Source of the DNA: Nageia nagi
Taxonomy: Eukaryota > Pinophyta
Direction: 5' to 3'
Length of the DNA stretch: 64,000 bases
Assembly (NCBI GenBank): GCA_050084985.1
Contig: JBITNC010000002.1
Coordinates: 38,626,001 to 38,690,000, forward strand
Shown: in pieces, positions 47,526 to 59,506 of the stretch
How the letters are laid out: every line of letters begins with the position of its first letter
How positions within the stretch are numbered: the first letter of the stretch is position 1
Made by a program: the position numbers and the translations under genes
Notes under the pieces: model-generated
What the model was told of the DNA's origin: nothing
Seen by the model: the letters and a program-made list of their open reading frames with translations, nothing else
Databases searched by the model: none

Positions 47526-48343
47526 AGAAACAAAATACAAAGGCTTATAGAGGATGGATTCTATGTTTTCCCTACTAAAGTTAAAGATATAAGGAAGAGT
47601 AGCATGTCAATGTAACTTTCCATGAAGAAGTATGTGCAGCACTTACAAGAGGAAGATCAAGAGTAGCAACAAATCCTATCACATGTGAAAAAGAGCTTCT
47701 TAAAGATCCAAAAAGTTTTGACCTTATTGAGAAACTAAAGAACACACAAGCAAAGGTTAGTTTATTTGAATTACTTCAAATTTTAGAAACTCATAGAGAA
47801 ATGATGAATCAAATTTTTAAGAATAGTCAAATAGATAGGAACATCTCAATCACTGCTTTTGCAAAAAAGGCAATAACATGGAGTAAAGGGGATGTTATCA
47901 CTTTTCACCCTAGTGAAAGACCTAGAAAGGATGTGACCTAGTTACATCCACCATTATTTATTGACATGGAAATCATTGGTAATATAGTTAAAAGATCATT
48001 TATAGATGGTGGGGAAGCTTTGAATATTACCACCACTCACTTGCTTTCATAGTTTGATCTAGATTTGTTACCTCTAAGAGAAGAGACTACCATGAGAGTT
48101 AAGGGGTTTGATGGTGTTCCAAATAAATGTTTAGGAATCATCACACTTCCAATCAAAGTGGGACACAAGGTGCTTCAAACTCTCTTTTGCATTACATATG
48201 GAAAACCTTCTTTTAATTTTATTCTTGGAAGACCTTGGATAGATGACATGGAAGGAGTAGCATCCACTTTGCATAAATGTTTCAAATTTTATTCTAAAGG
48301 AAATGTTTACAAGGTAGAAGTAGATGAGCAAATAGCCAAGTAG
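47526..48343 (+). pseudogene. Tat element C: gag end and protease
   Basis: Reads, with interruptions, SFDLIEKLKNTQAKVSLFEL and TWSKGDVITF (linker typical of Tat), then protease: SFIDGGEALNI around 48000 (the D-G-G active-site triad region; the usual Ala after GG reads Glu) and, in the open stretch 48065-48343, CLGIITLPIKVGHKVLQ and NFILGRPWIDDMEGVASTLH, the ILGRPW flap-side motif. A TAG splits the domain near 48050. Confidence 0.75.
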
Positions 48344-48899
48344 TGTAATTATGTTCTCCTTGAAATATTTGTTTTGTATGATGTGGAGGATGAGGCTATC
48401 CTAGCTAAGAATTATCAAATTTATAGAAAAGCATTACAAAAAATCAACATCAAAGATATCAGATTTGGTTCGTATACTATCATGGATGTCAATAATATTA
48501 GTCTAGAGGGAGATTTGGATGAATGGTAGAAGGCTCAAGAAAGAGACCAACCATGCTCCTCTAGGATCCATAAAGATTTTTGATAGTCCTCTTTAGAAGA
48601 AATCATGAAGAAAAACAAATATTACATTGTTTCATATCATAGAGACGATCATGATGGTTAGGTTAGTCATTTGTTATTAATGCAAGAAGATGAACAGGTA
48701 AGAGATCATAAAAATTGATTTATTATTGAATGTCAAATAGATCATAGGTGCTAGAACTGAGTATCCAGCTAGGCATGTAAAGAGGACTCACAAAGACTGT
48801 CTAGATGTACATGCTTGCTTTGGTGAATATATGGAGGATAAAATCAAATGGTTGGAATAATTTCCATTTCCCACACCATAAAAATCAAAAATTACATGG

Positions 48900-49898
48900 T
48901 TGAATGAAGAGATAGAGGAGGTCAACATTGGTTCTCAAGAGACATCGCAATTCCTAAAAATGGGTAAGCCCCTTGAGGAACCTTTACAAAATGAGTTGAT
49001 TCAATCCTTTCATGATTATTCTAAATTATTTGCATGGTCATATAATGATATGCCTAGATTAGATAAAAAATTTATAGTACATAACTTGGTTGTTGAGAAA
49101 GTAGCAGTTCCTATAAAGAAAAAACTAAGGAAGATACCTTTTCAAATTTATTTACTAGTCAAGAAGGAAATAGAGAAACTATTGGAAGCAGGTTTTATTA
49201 GACCCATTGATTATTCAAAATGGATGGCCAATGTAGTACTAGTAAAGAAACCTATAGGTGAAATTAGAGTATTTACTAATTTTAGAGATCTTAATAAAGC
49301 GTATCCGAAAGATGAATTCCCACTACCCAACATAGATATGATCATTGATAGTTTGGTAAGTTATGAGATGTTATCATTTATAGATGGATTTTCAAGATAT
49401 AATCAAATTAAAAACAATGAAAGTGATAAACATAAAATAGCCTTTAGGACTCCTTGGGGTAACTTTTGCTACAAGGTAATGCCATTTGATCTTAAGAATG
49501 CAGGGGCTACATATCAAAGAGCAATGATAGCCATGTTTTATGACTTCATTCATAAAATAGTAGAGGTCTATGTAGATGATATCTTGATAAAGTCAAAGAA
49601 TAAAGAAGATCACATAAAGAATATAAAAGTAGCATTTGAAATGATGAATAAGTACAAGTTAAGAATTAAGCATCAAAAATGTGTATTTGGGGTATCATCA
49701 GGAAAACTCTTAGGGCATATTATCTCTAGGAGAGGAGTTGAAGTGGATCCAAACAAAATTAAATCCATCATAGAAATGTCTCCTCCTACAAATATTAAGC
49801 AATTGAGAATCCTTAAAGGTAAGATTCAAGCTATAAGAAGATTTATTTATAAATTAACAGATAAGATAGCTCCTATATCTCATTTAATTAAGAAATAA
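48900..49898 (+). pseudogene. Tat element C: reverse transcriptase, open 332 codons
   Basis: The longest intact ORF of the window. RT motifs in order: LRKIPFQIYLLVKKEIEKLL, GFIRPIDYSKW, FTNFRDLNKAYPKDEFPLP (usual T-D reads T-N), FIDGFSRYNQI (first catalytic Asp), TPWGNFCYKVMPFDLKNAGA, catalytic YVDD at residues 224-227, KCVFGVSSGKLLGHIISRRG. It would polymerise cDNA on the element RNA in an intact Gag-Pol. Open only as a fragment: protease upstream and RNase H downstream are broken, so no functional product is expected. Confidence 0.88.
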
Positions 49899-50976
49899 GT
49901 TGAGTTTAAATGGGATGTTAAGTGTCAAGAAGCATTTGATAGAATAAAAGAGTATTTTGCTACATCCATCGGTATTAGCTCCATATAGGCATGGAGAACC
50001 TCTTTGGATCTATGTCTTAGCTATAGAAAATGCATTTGGGGTAATGTTGGCAAAGAAATAAGAACATGGTAAAGAGAGAGTAGTCTATTTTATTAGTAGA
50101 ACATTGAAGGAATATGAAACTAGGTACACACCCATTAAGAAGTTATGTCAATGTATAGTATTTACTACTGAGAGGTTGAGGTATTATATGATCAATAGCA
50201 CAACACATGTACTCACTTAGGTAGACCCATTAAGATATCTGATGCCAAAACCTTGCCTCAATGGAAGGTCAACAAAATGGATCATGCTACTTTAGGAGTT
50301 TGACCTCAAGTGTGTGAAATAAAAATTAATTAAAAGGCATGCAATCATAAATTTTGTTGTAGAGTTTCCCATGGAAGATAGTATAGAACTTAGAGAAGAA
50401 TTTTAGGATGAATGTGCTTTTGTAGAAACCATAGAATGTGTAGAAGAGGACCACCCACAACCTTATTTTAAATAAAATAGGAACATCAATGTTCCTCTTT
50501 CAAAGGTGTCAGAATGCTAAAAAATGTATTTTGATGGATCATGATGTATGCAAGGTTTAGGAGTAGGAATAGTATTGATATCACTTCAGAATGATGTTAT
50601 TCCCATGTCATACAAACTATCATTTTAATGCACTAACAATATGGTAGAATATGAAGCTCTCATATTAGGATTAAAAGTAGCTATAGAGATTGGTATTACA
50701 CATTTGCATATTTATGAGGATTCACAGCTAATAATGAATCAAGTTAATGAGATCTATAACACCAAGGATGAAAAGCTTATTCCATATAAAGTTCTTGTTA
50801 CAAAAATCCTTGCTTGCTTTGAAGAGTATCAATTAGAAAATATTTCAAGGAATAATAATAGGTTGGCTGATGCAATGGCAAGTGCAGCTTCACTCATACC
50901 AATTGAGATAGAAAGTAGGGAGACTACTTTCACTATCAAGAACTCAGGAACTCCATCAATTGCTAAGAAGGACTAA
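49899..50976 (+). pseudogene. Tat element C: two RNase H domains
   Basis: First RNase H (about 49899-50460) is broken but traceable (FKWDVKCQEAFDRIKEYF, then a frameshifted TRYTPIEKLC-like region). Second, archaeal-type RNase H: YFDGS near 50523, LGVGIVLIS, then the open stretch 50641-50976 with VEYEALILGLKVAIEIG, LHIYEDSQLIMNQV and RNNNRLADAMASAAS. The four acidic positions (D, E, D, D) are all visible. Dual RNase H identifies the Tat lineage. Confidence 0.82.
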
Positions 50977-50999
50977 AAAATGGTATGTGTTTCTCAAAA

Positions 51000-52284
51000 G
51001 GTTGGTTATGAGGTAATTCCTTGGTATCAACATATATTCAAATATTTGAGGGATTACTTTATTGATGCTACACTTGATAAGAGAGAATAGATTAGAATAA
51101 AAAGGCTTGCTACGAAATATGTTATCATTGGTGATATACTTTATAAAATATCATTTAATGGTATTATTTTGAGACATATTCATGATGAGGAGATTAAAAT
51201 AGTATTAGAGCATGCTCATAGAGGAGCATATGGAGGTCATTTGAATGGAAGATCATTTTATGGCAAGTTGATTAGGATGGGTTATTTGTGGCCCACCATG
51301 GAACATGATTATTATGAACATGTCAAGAAGAGTGAGCAATGCCAAAAGCATGCACAATTAGAATTAACACCTACTCAAGAGTTGAACTATGTCACATCAC
51401 CATGGCATTTCTCAATGTGGGCTTTGGATTTCATGGGTGTTATCAATCCTCCATCTAGTGAGGGGGGGCACAAATTTATCTTGGTTGCCACTGAATACTA
51501 CACTAAATAGGTTGATGCAATTCCTTTGAACATAGCTATATAAAAACATGTTATCAATTTCATCAAGGAATATATCATTTGTAGATTTGGCATACCTCAA
51601 AAGTTGATCATAGATAATGGTGCAAATTTTATAAGAAAAGATATCAGATAATTTTATAAAAACATGAAGGTAGAATAGAGATTTTCTTCAATTTATTATC
51701 CCCAAGGGAATGGACAAGCTAAAGCAACAAATAAAATAATCAAGAAGATATTAGCAAAAACTATCAAAAAGAATGGTAGAGATTGGCATGATCAACTACC
51801 ATATGCCTTATGGGCATATAGAACAACTAAAAGAATAGCAATAGGTGCTACTCCATACTCTCTTGTGTATGGTGATGAAGTAGTCATTCCACTTGAAATT
51901 GAGAACCCTTCTTTGAGAATTGTGCTAAAAGATATCATGAAGGGACCACAATAATGGGAAGCAAGATTAAATCAGCTAGAGGCATTATATGAGAAGAGAA
52001 TTAATGCATTAGAGCATCTCAAAACATATCAACAAAGAATAAAGAGGGCCTATGGAAAGAAAATGGTTCCCAAAGCATTTGAGGTTGGAGATATGGTTCT
52101 CCAAGAGAATGTTTCTAACACTATAGCAAAAGATGAACTTAAAGGAAAGTTCAAGCCAAATTAGGTTGGACCATACATTATCACAAAGGTCTTTAGTAGA
52201 GGTGCATATAGATTATATAAATCAAATGGGAAGGTTTTCAAAAATTCTATCAATGCTAGGCACTTAAAGAGGTATCACATCTAG
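51000..52284 (+). pseudogene. Tat element C: integrase
   Basis: Zinc-binding N-terminus (HAHRGAYGGHLNGRSFYGKL, then KSEQCQKHA, where the first Cys of the CxxC reads Ser), core with MWALDFMGVI (first Asp) and IIDNGANF (second Asp). The third catalytic residue is lost: GQA-K-ATNK has Lys (AAA at 51721-51723) in place of Glu, one G-to-A change. C-terminal part YALWAYRTTKR, FEVGDMVLQ and GPYIITKVFSRGAYRL is recognisable. At least six in-frame stops. Would be inactive even without the stops. Confidence 0.88.
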
Positions 52285-52487
52285 GTGACCTATGGGTCTT
52301 CCTATGCATCTATTTCTATAAAAATGTTATAATAAGAATAAGCATAGAATAGACAGCACAAACATCTAAAAAATACAAAGTCATTTTAGTATCATAAGAG
52401 GAGCTCTAGCACTCTATTTTAGCAAAAAAGCATTGCCCACAATCCTATTGTATAGTCAAAAATAGCAAAATAAAGATCATAATATAC

Positions 52488-52730
52488 CCCTTGGTGTAAA
52501 GTTTCAGCTTCTAGATCATAAAATTTGCATGCTTCTTGGCATAGAGTTTCAGCTCTCATATCATCATCCTAATTTGCATGCCTCTTAGCATAGAGTTTCA
52601 ACTCTCTTCATCATATCATACCTCTTGGTAGATTTTTAGCTCCACTCCTTATTGTAATATGCCTCTTGGCGGTGTTTTAGCTCCTAGTTTTATCATTATG
52701 CCTCTTGGTAGGAAGTTCAACTTCCATAAG
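52488..52730 (+). repeat. Degenerate short repeats in 3' region of C
   Basis: Six units built on (A/G)CCTCTTGGCATAGAGTTTCAGCTC, 35-50 bp apart, and a stray seventh near 52818. They lie between integrase and the 3' LTR, where Tat-type elements commonly hold tandem repeats. Confidence 0.75.
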
Positions 52731-53128
52731 ATCAATGGACAAAATCATCAATGACATGAGATGGTTGCACTTCACATATCAAAATATATCAAAAATATGA
52801 GTAATTATCATCGATGACCTCTTGGTAGATGGCTATGGACCCTAGAACTCTTTCTTTTGCAGGTTATCATTAGCGCTTATGGAGCATATCAGAACTAACT
52901 AGGGGCAACATGATGGATGTCATATGAGGGGGTTTTCTTAAACTCATATCTTTTGTCAATATGATTGCTTATCTCTCTTATATCTTTATCATAGTTTAGT
53001 ATCAAAACAAATTGATTAGTGTTGGTATTATGCTTGTCTATACTTATCAATATTTGATTACTATGACATCTTGGTTATACTTTGAATGAAAAATCTCAAT
53101 GCACCTAGTGATTTTCAATTTCTCATCC
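52731..53128 (+). other. 3' non-coding region of element C
   Basis: No ORF recognised between the short repeats and the PPT. Confidence 0.6.
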
Positions 53129-53925
53129 AAAGTGGGGCATCTATTATAGCATAAAATTAATTTATGCATTTAATTTAATACATTAGGAAATATGTGCCCA
53201 CACTTATATGTCTAGTTTAAGAATATTTATGATGTTTTGGATATGATCAATATATATCATCGACTTACTATATTCTTATTTATGTAGGTACATGCTGACC
53301 TAAGGAGTAGGTCATATTATTATCTATATAAATAGGGATATAATAGTAATTCCACATCAAGGAGATACATGATACCATATCTGGTCTTGATGATGGCAGT
53401 CCTTTAGGTGTCTCTTGACACTACCATTCAAGGTTGGATTTGTGTACTTCCTTATGTGAGCATCTTGATAATTCTAAGCTTATCTGAGTATCAAATTGAG
53501 ATAATTGAGAGTTTGTGTGGAGGAATAGAGTTGGTTTGGAATGGATTATAGTCTAATAAATACCATCAATGCTCCTTGTAGATGAAAGTAAACCATTGAC
53601 ACTCCTTTTAAGCATGAAATCGATCACCCATGGCCCTCTTTTTGGATCATCTTGCTTCATGACTTTGAGTGCAGACTCCATTTGTTGTTGAGGCTTCATC
53701 AATATCTTCCATTCATCCATATCAAGTATGCTCTATGAGGTAAGTATGCAAATTCAATCTTATTTGGTAATCAATTCCAATTATTTCTTATCCTCTATAT
53801 CAGCTTTTCTTATTATAAATTATTATCCATTAGTGTAGAATTTACACATAGATATATGTATCTTTCAAGACTGTAGATATTTCATTTATTTGCATTCTCG
53901 AATACACTTTTATTTATAAATAACA
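53129..53925 (+). repeat. PPT and 3' LTR of element C
   Basis: PPT AAAGTGGGGCATC (53129-53141), then a 784-bp LTR starting TATTATAGC (TGTTATAGC before a G-to-A change) and ending AAATAACA, giving TGTTAT/ATAACA termini. TATA-like CTATATAAATAGGG at about 53324-53337. The 5' copy is missing at the assembly gap, so the ends rest on termini and context. Confidence 0.65.
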
Positions 53926-55747
53926 TCATTGAGATTGATGCCTTTGATATTAGAATTGGAGTCATGCTAATGCAATAAGGGTGATCCTTTGCTTTCATAA
54001 GCAAGGCCCTCTCAGATAGAAATTTGGCTAAATCCACCTATGAAAAAGAAATGCTTGCAATCATTTATGTCATTCAGCATTAGAGACTACCTCATTGGTC
54101 ACCATTTTATCATCAAAAATAACCACCATAGTTTAAAATACTTCCTAGAATAATGCATATCCACCTTGGAACAACAAAAGTGGATCCATAAACTCTTGGG
54201 GTATGACTATAAGATTATGTATAGAAAGGGTAGTGAGAATGTAATTGTTGATGCTCTTTGACAAAAATTTGAGGATCCAATGGCATTTAAAACCCTTTGA
54301 TTTATAATTCATAATTGGATTAACTAAGTTAAATAAGAATGACTCTAGGATAATTTCACCCATTCTATGATTCAATAGCTATAGATAGATTTGATGAGAA
54401 AATCCTAATTTTCTTGGTGTGAGGGATCTTTATGATTCAAAGGTCATATTGCATTACCAGTGAACTCTTCATGTTGCAAGTTGATACTTCAAGAGTTTTA
54501 GGTTGCACCAATAGTTGGCCATTCTAAGTTTTTGAAAACCTATCAATGAGTGCTCCATTCTTTTTATTATTTTGGTATGAAATAGGACATCTAAAAGTTT
54601 GTATCCAAATACGATGTTTGTCAATGATAGAAAGGGAGATAGTGGGAACCCTAGGAATACTTCAATCATTACCCATACCATAGCAAACTTGGATAGATAT
54701 TTCAATGGATTTTATTAAAGGTCTTACATAATCATATGGTAAAGTTGTTATCATGGTAGTAGTGGATCAACTCTCCAAGTACATAGACTTCTACTTGGCA
54801 CATCCATACAAGGCCATCAATGTTGCCCAACTTTTTCTTGATAACATTTTTAAACTCCATGGAATGCCTTCTACCATTGTTAGTGATTGTGATCTAGTAT
54901 TCACTAGTATATTATAGTAACAAGTTTTCAAAATATAGGGTGCTACACTTAATATGGGCTCTATTTATCATGCCTAGATAGATGGTCAGATAGATATTGT
55001 TAATAAATGATTGGAAATATATCTCCATTATTTTTCTTCCTCCCAATTGGTTCATTGGATAAAATAGCTTCCTTTAGTAGAATGGTGGTGTAACACTTTA
55101 TATCACACTTCTATTAGGATGACCCCCTATGAAGCTTTATATGAAAAACCCCCACCCACATTCATCTGTTACATTTTGGGTAGCACCAATATCCAAGTAG
55201 TATACACCACTTTAACCAATCATGTTGACATCATTCACATCCTTTAGGAAAACCCTCAAGTGGATCAACATCAAATGAAATAAGCTAATAAATAATAGGT
55301 TAAAATGTAGTTCCAAGAAGGAGACATGATTTTCTTATGGCTCCAACCATACCAAAAGACATCTCTCAAATTAAAAGATTATCAAAAATTAGCTCCATGA
55401 TTTTATGTACCTTATAAAATACTCCAATGTATTGGCCCTATAGCTTACAAGTTCTCACTCCTGGTATCATCCAAGATTCATCCTATTTTTCATGTCTCCT
55501 ATCTTAAGAAAGTTTTAGGCTCTTAAGCTATAGTTCAAATAAAATTAGCAAAATTCATGGAGTAAGGATCCATCATGGTTGAACCTAAGGCCATTCTAGA
55601 TTGATACACACACCAAATTTGCAATCACACTATTACTAAAGTTCTTATCCAATTGTGTAGATTACCTCCTAAAGATGCAACTTGGGAGACACTCCATCAA
55701 CTTTAGCAATAATTTCCTAATTTTTTAGCTTTGAGGACAAAGCTCTC
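53926..55747 (+). pseudogene. Chromovirus B: RNase H, integrase, chromodomain
   Basis: RNase H: IEIDAFDI, FISKALSDRNLAKSTYEKEM, YLIGHHFIIK, LGYDYKIMYRKGSENVIVDA (53926-54260). Integrase core: ISMDFIKGL, SYGKVVIMVVVDQLSKYIDF, HGMPSTIVSD (54700-54890), then DGQIDIVNK where the canonical Glu after DGQT is not kept, WCNTLYHTSIRMTPYEALY. C-terminus: FQEGDMIFLWLQPYQKTSLK, IHPIFHVSYLKK. Chromodomain: KVLIQLCRLPPKDATWETL near 55650. Stops, mostly TAG, interrupt each part. The chromodomain marks the chromovirus clade (Tekay/Reina-like). Confidence 0.85.
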
Positions 55748-56153
55748 TTTAAGAGGGGTGGCATGTTAGGATCCCATATCCTAACATTTATTTAGATTAT
55801 AATAGTCTATTAATTAGAATATCAACTTTTATTAAATGTAAAGGGATCAATATATTTGTAAGGAAAATTGCCATTTTATATTGAGCAAGTGATTAGGGTT
55901 AGGGTAGGTGGACTATAAATATGTGTGGAAATAGTATAGTTGGTATCTTGAAAAATATATTGTTTGAGTTGTAAGGAGGTAGCCCCCTTGAAGTGGCTTG
56001 CAATTCATTTTGTTTATTTAGTAAAGTTATTTTGTTATTATCTTGCTCAATTTAGAATTCATGTTACTTATGTTGAGATATTGAGATCATTTTGTTATAA
56101 TTTCACTATCATTTTGGCGAGAATCTAGTTTAGAAAATTGAAAGTTCCTAATA
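55748..56153 (+). repeat. PPT and 3' LTR of element B
   Basis: PPT TTTAAGAGGGGTGGCA (55748-55763), then TGTTAGGATCCC to TTCCTAATA (the terminal CA reads TA). TATA-like ACTATAAATATGTG near 55913. Confidence 0.93.
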
Positions 56154-56434
56154 TATTACTTGAAATATGTAATTAAATGATCACCAACCAATAAAATATC
56201 ATGAAATAAAATATCTAAAAGTGATTATGCACTCTAGGGTATCCAAGATACTCAAAAATGTAATTAAATATGCCAAAGCATATTTCAAGGGTTAGGTTCT
56301 CCCCTTAAGGAGGGTTTCCAAGCCAAAGAATGCAAAATGGAGGTCCTTGAAGGTGGGTGACAACCTCTCCAAGCCATTAAATCTAAAATGTTTAAAGATG
56401 AAGTCTCTAGGAAGCTCCATCATTATTCCTATAT

Positions 56435-57944
56435 TGTTCCCATTTTTTAAGTGTTTTCCCCATTTCACCTATGATAAATGGGAACATTAATTTAGGAGTG
56501 TTTTTATCAATTTTTGTATAACATGGCCAAAATGATGTGAATTCTACTTAGATACTTAATAAAGCTATAATTATGGAATAAATGGTCCTTTTATATATTT
56601 TCATTTATTTTTCAATATGCCAATTAATGATATAATTATGATACCAAGGCAACTATAATCATAAATGCAATGATAGTCTCATTAAACAAGGCATTGCACA
56701 TTCTAGCCTTGATGATTGTAATATTGGAATTAAATATATCTCTAGTTATTAGTGCTACCCTCTTTGAGATAAAGAATTCCCCTAGGTGATTGCACTAACT
56801 ATGAGGGCATTTGTAGCTCCAAGGATGAACTTAGCACTTCAAACTAAGTGTTAGTGATCTCTATGCAAGTAAACTGCCCTAGAACATGGACATTGGGCTT
56901 TGAAGAATCCTAAGATCCCACATTGGCTACCTAGGCACATGGATTAATGATGTTGATCACAAGGCACTCTAAAATCATCCCCTCTTGGATGTTGGCTTTT
57001 TTAGGCCCTCAAATATGATTACACTTATCCCAAGACTTCTCATCTTGGTCATTGCATATAGGAGCATACAAATCATATATCTCCATCATTGGATCATTCT
57101 AAAGTAATATTAGAATATGAACATCCTCACCTATAAAAGGATAACTCATAACCATTATGATATATGTTGAATTTGATTATAAACCTTTTATTCTAGATTG
57201 AGTTGGTGTTCTATCTCTACCACTTATGGGGTGACCTGCATTTGAAGTATCATAGGGAGAGGAGGTTATCTTCAAACTCACTCAAGCCATCTTGAGAGGA
57301 ACATTGTTGGTTCTATCATAGTTGTTTCTGAGGAGACTTGGTATTGCCTTACTACTTACCTGAAGCCATCTAAAATAACCTAATAGGAGAAAATCCTGGT
57401 ACAAACCCCATTGGTTTATAAAAATATTGTAATTGCTCTACTCTTTCTATATTCAATACAATTACATTCTATTATCAAAATATTATCATTAATCTCTCTA
57501 TGATTGGACTTTGGATTGTGGAGTAGTGTTTGCATTATTTGAGTATCATTTGTGCTCCCAAATTGGGACATTACATCTGGGGTGAAGTTTGTGTTATTTA
57601 CTTACTATTCTTACTCTTTGATTGGTGCATTAGAATAGTGGGAGAATTATATGCTTGTTTGTTATGTTCTTGCTCCCTAACTAGGATGTTGCAACTAGAG
57701 AGTTATTTTGTATTATCAAACTTAGTATTTGCTCCATAATTGGGATGGTATACCTGGAAGTGTATTATTCATAGTTTAAAACTCATTTTTTAATATATTC
57801 CTAGACATTAGGTTTACATGTGAATTTTCATAATATCATTTTAATATTTATCAATAATAGGTATAAATTGGACTACTTGTACGATTTTGAGCTTGCTTGG
57901 CTAGTTTGAAGGTTGGAATCCAAATGTCCATCTCCTAGGGAACA
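56435..57944 (+). mobile_element. Insertion D: LTR-like 1.5-kb sequence in LTR of A
   Basis: Absent from the 5' LTR of A, which reads straight across this point. The insertion starts TGTTCCC and ends GGGAACA, perfect short inverted termini. TATA-like CCTATAAAAGGAT at about 57111 and a pyrimidine-rich zone after 57430 suit an LTR. Three degenerate repeats of 'TTGCTCCCNAATTGGGATGTT' occur at about 57550, 57670 and 57732. No clear TSD was found (tatat against tttga). A solo LTR is the simplest reading. Confidence 0.55.
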
Positions 57945-58426
57945 TTTGAGGATTGAGCATGAAAATGGATCATCACAACTCATAAGGCTTTGGGCACATC
58001 CTTTGACCTTATAAGGGAAATAAAAAATAAAACCTAATTCAAAAGATCAAAGATTGAAGTTATCCAACCATGCCTTCAAGTGGTATGCTCCTCATGCCTT
58101 GATAGGTGGTTTGAAATGATAAACATCATTATGAACATGGTCAACCTATATTTCCTTGAGAATATAAATTACAGGTATGAATATTATCGATCCATCCTAC
58201 CAATAAATTATAACATATGATTTTACATGGAGCATCCCAAATTGGGATCATAAATTACATATCTTTACATGAAAATGGTATGTGACAATACCAAAGATAT
58301 CAAAATGACTCCTAAATACTCCTAAGTGCTATAAAATCATAATGAAGAGGGATTCCCCACTCAAAGTGGCTCAAGAAAATCATCATAATGTAAAGATAAG
58401 TGAGACACCAAAATAGCGATATTACA

Positions 58427-58450
58427 AGTTTTTTCCCTACCAAATTGCTC
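58427..58450 (-). other. PPT of element A
   Basis: On the minus strand GGTAGGGAAAAAACT stands directly before TGTAATATCG of the 3' LTR. Confidence 0.6.
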
Positions 58451-58479
58451 ATCCCTAGGAAATTCAAGGCTAGATATGC

Positions 58480-58990
58480 AAGGATCTCTTTTACTTCCTA
58501 TGTAGTACCTTGAATAAGAAATTTCTTCCATTTCACAAAGTATTCCTGGATGATCTTGTTTCTTAGCTTTTTCCTTTAGTCTATAAGATGGTTTCAGGCT
58601 CCAAAATTAGCTTACCTTCATCATCAAGTTGGGGTAAATATATAGAAGGTTCAATATTATATTCAAGATACTTATTCAAAGAAGAAACATAAAATACATT
58701 GTGAAGGTTGCTAGTATATGACCATTATAATTCAAATTTATCTTCTCCAACATTGCACAAGATCTTATAAGGACCAAATAAATATAATTTCAGCTTCTCA
58801 ATTCTACCTTTCTTTGATGTATATTATCTATAGGGATATATGTGCAAGTATATCATGTCTCTTTCTTAGAAAATACCTTCAATTATTTACTAATTTCTAG
58901 ATTTTTTATGTTGAATATGGTCTTTCAATACCTTTAAGATATCTTTTTATTCCTACAAAAAATCATGAGCTTTGAGTTTCTTCTATCATT
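58480..58990 (-). pseudogene. Element A: integrase C-terminus and chromodomain
   Basis: Minus strand from about 58990: KAHDFL.E.KDILKVLKDHIQHKKSRN, then GIF.ERDMIYLHIYPYR, RIEKLKLYLFGPYKIL, and after a frameshift LHNVFYVSSLNKYLEYNIEP and QLDDEGKLILEPETIL, then NKIIQEYFVKWKNFLF. This matches the gypsy integrase tail (GPF/Y motif, HNVFHVS.LK) followed by a chromodomain (EYFVKWK). It is the only retroviral coding sequence found in element A and links it to chromoviruses. Confidence 0.75.
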
Positions 58991-59506
58991 AAACAACAAG
59001 TCAATAAGGTTAGGATCCTCATACAAAATTTTGAAATGATTCACAATCATTGCAACCAAAAAGTAGTTGCTCTGTTTATCACAAAATGTAATCATTTAAA
59101 TCAATATTATTTTCTCTCCAATTGTTACTATGAACTTTTTTTTGGGAAAATGATTAATGTCCTAAATGTTGTTGAAGGTTAGAGAATTAGTCTCTATTTT
59201 TGTAGCTAATAGAAATTTGTTTCTCTAAATAGCAAGTATAGCCATGATATGGTTGTCATTCACCCAATTTCCAACCAATTAAACATCACTTGTAGCCATA
59301 TAAATTTGAGCATACCAATTTCATCTATACAAACTTCAACCAATCTCATATAATGACCATTATACTTGCAAATGATGAATGATTTTTCAAAAATAAAATA
59401 TTATCTATATTTTTTTTGCATTATCTTTCCCAATTAAAGTATTTAAATACCAAATTTATCCTAAACAACCACTTCACCATTGCCATAAAAACTCTTCACA
59501 CATGCT
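58991..59506 (-). other. Element A: decayed join between cargo and integrase
   Basis: Protein-like in places on the minus strand but no domain identified; the integrase catalytic core expected here was not recognised. Confidence 0.4.

Larger units (their letters stand above)
47526..53925 (+). mobile_element. Element C: Tat-lineage Ty3/gypsy nested in B
   Basis: Gag-protease linker, protease, RT, RNase H, a second (archaeal-type) RNase H, integrase, a repeat-rich 3' region, PPT (53129-53141) and 3' LTR (53142-53925). A second RNase H is the hallmark of the Tat lineage. The right end abuts the RNase H of B, so C sits inside B's pol. The 5' LTR and gag are missing at the gap. Decayed by stops; integrase has lost its catalytic Glu. 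Confidence 0.85.
46907..56158 (+). mobile_element. Element B: chromoviral Ty3/gypsy inside the LTR of A
   Basis: 9242 bp including a gap and nested element C (46912-56153). LTRs of 391 and 390 bp (46912-47302, 55764-56153), a perfect 5-bp TSD TATTA on both sides, a Met-tRNA primer site after the 5' LTR and a PPT before the 3' LTR. Remaining coding part: RNase H, integrase and chromodomain (53926-55747), which place it among plant chromoviruses. Its gag, protease and RT are not seen; they were lost or lie in the gap region where C inserted. The LTRs differ at many positions, so the insertion is old. Confidence 0.92.
46667..58426 (-). repeat. 3' LTR of element A, interrupted twice
   Basis: Segments 46667-46911, 56159-56434 and 57945-58426 align in order with 62548-62800, 62830-63070 and 63090-63524. 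Landmarks include 'tataattttatttataaatcaa', 'atcaaccatcacatgtgca', 'acactctagggtatcca', 'ggagcatccca.attgggatca' and 'gactcctaaatactcctaag'. Removing 46912-56158 restores continuity at the same point in both copies, which proves the nested insertion. Confidence 0.88.

Noticed and set aside
46667-56153. Reading 46912-56153 as one autonomous gypsy element
   Set aside because: It contains an integrase of Tat type and a second RNase H plus integrase of chromovirus type, and an extra LTR at 53142-53925, so two elements are nested.
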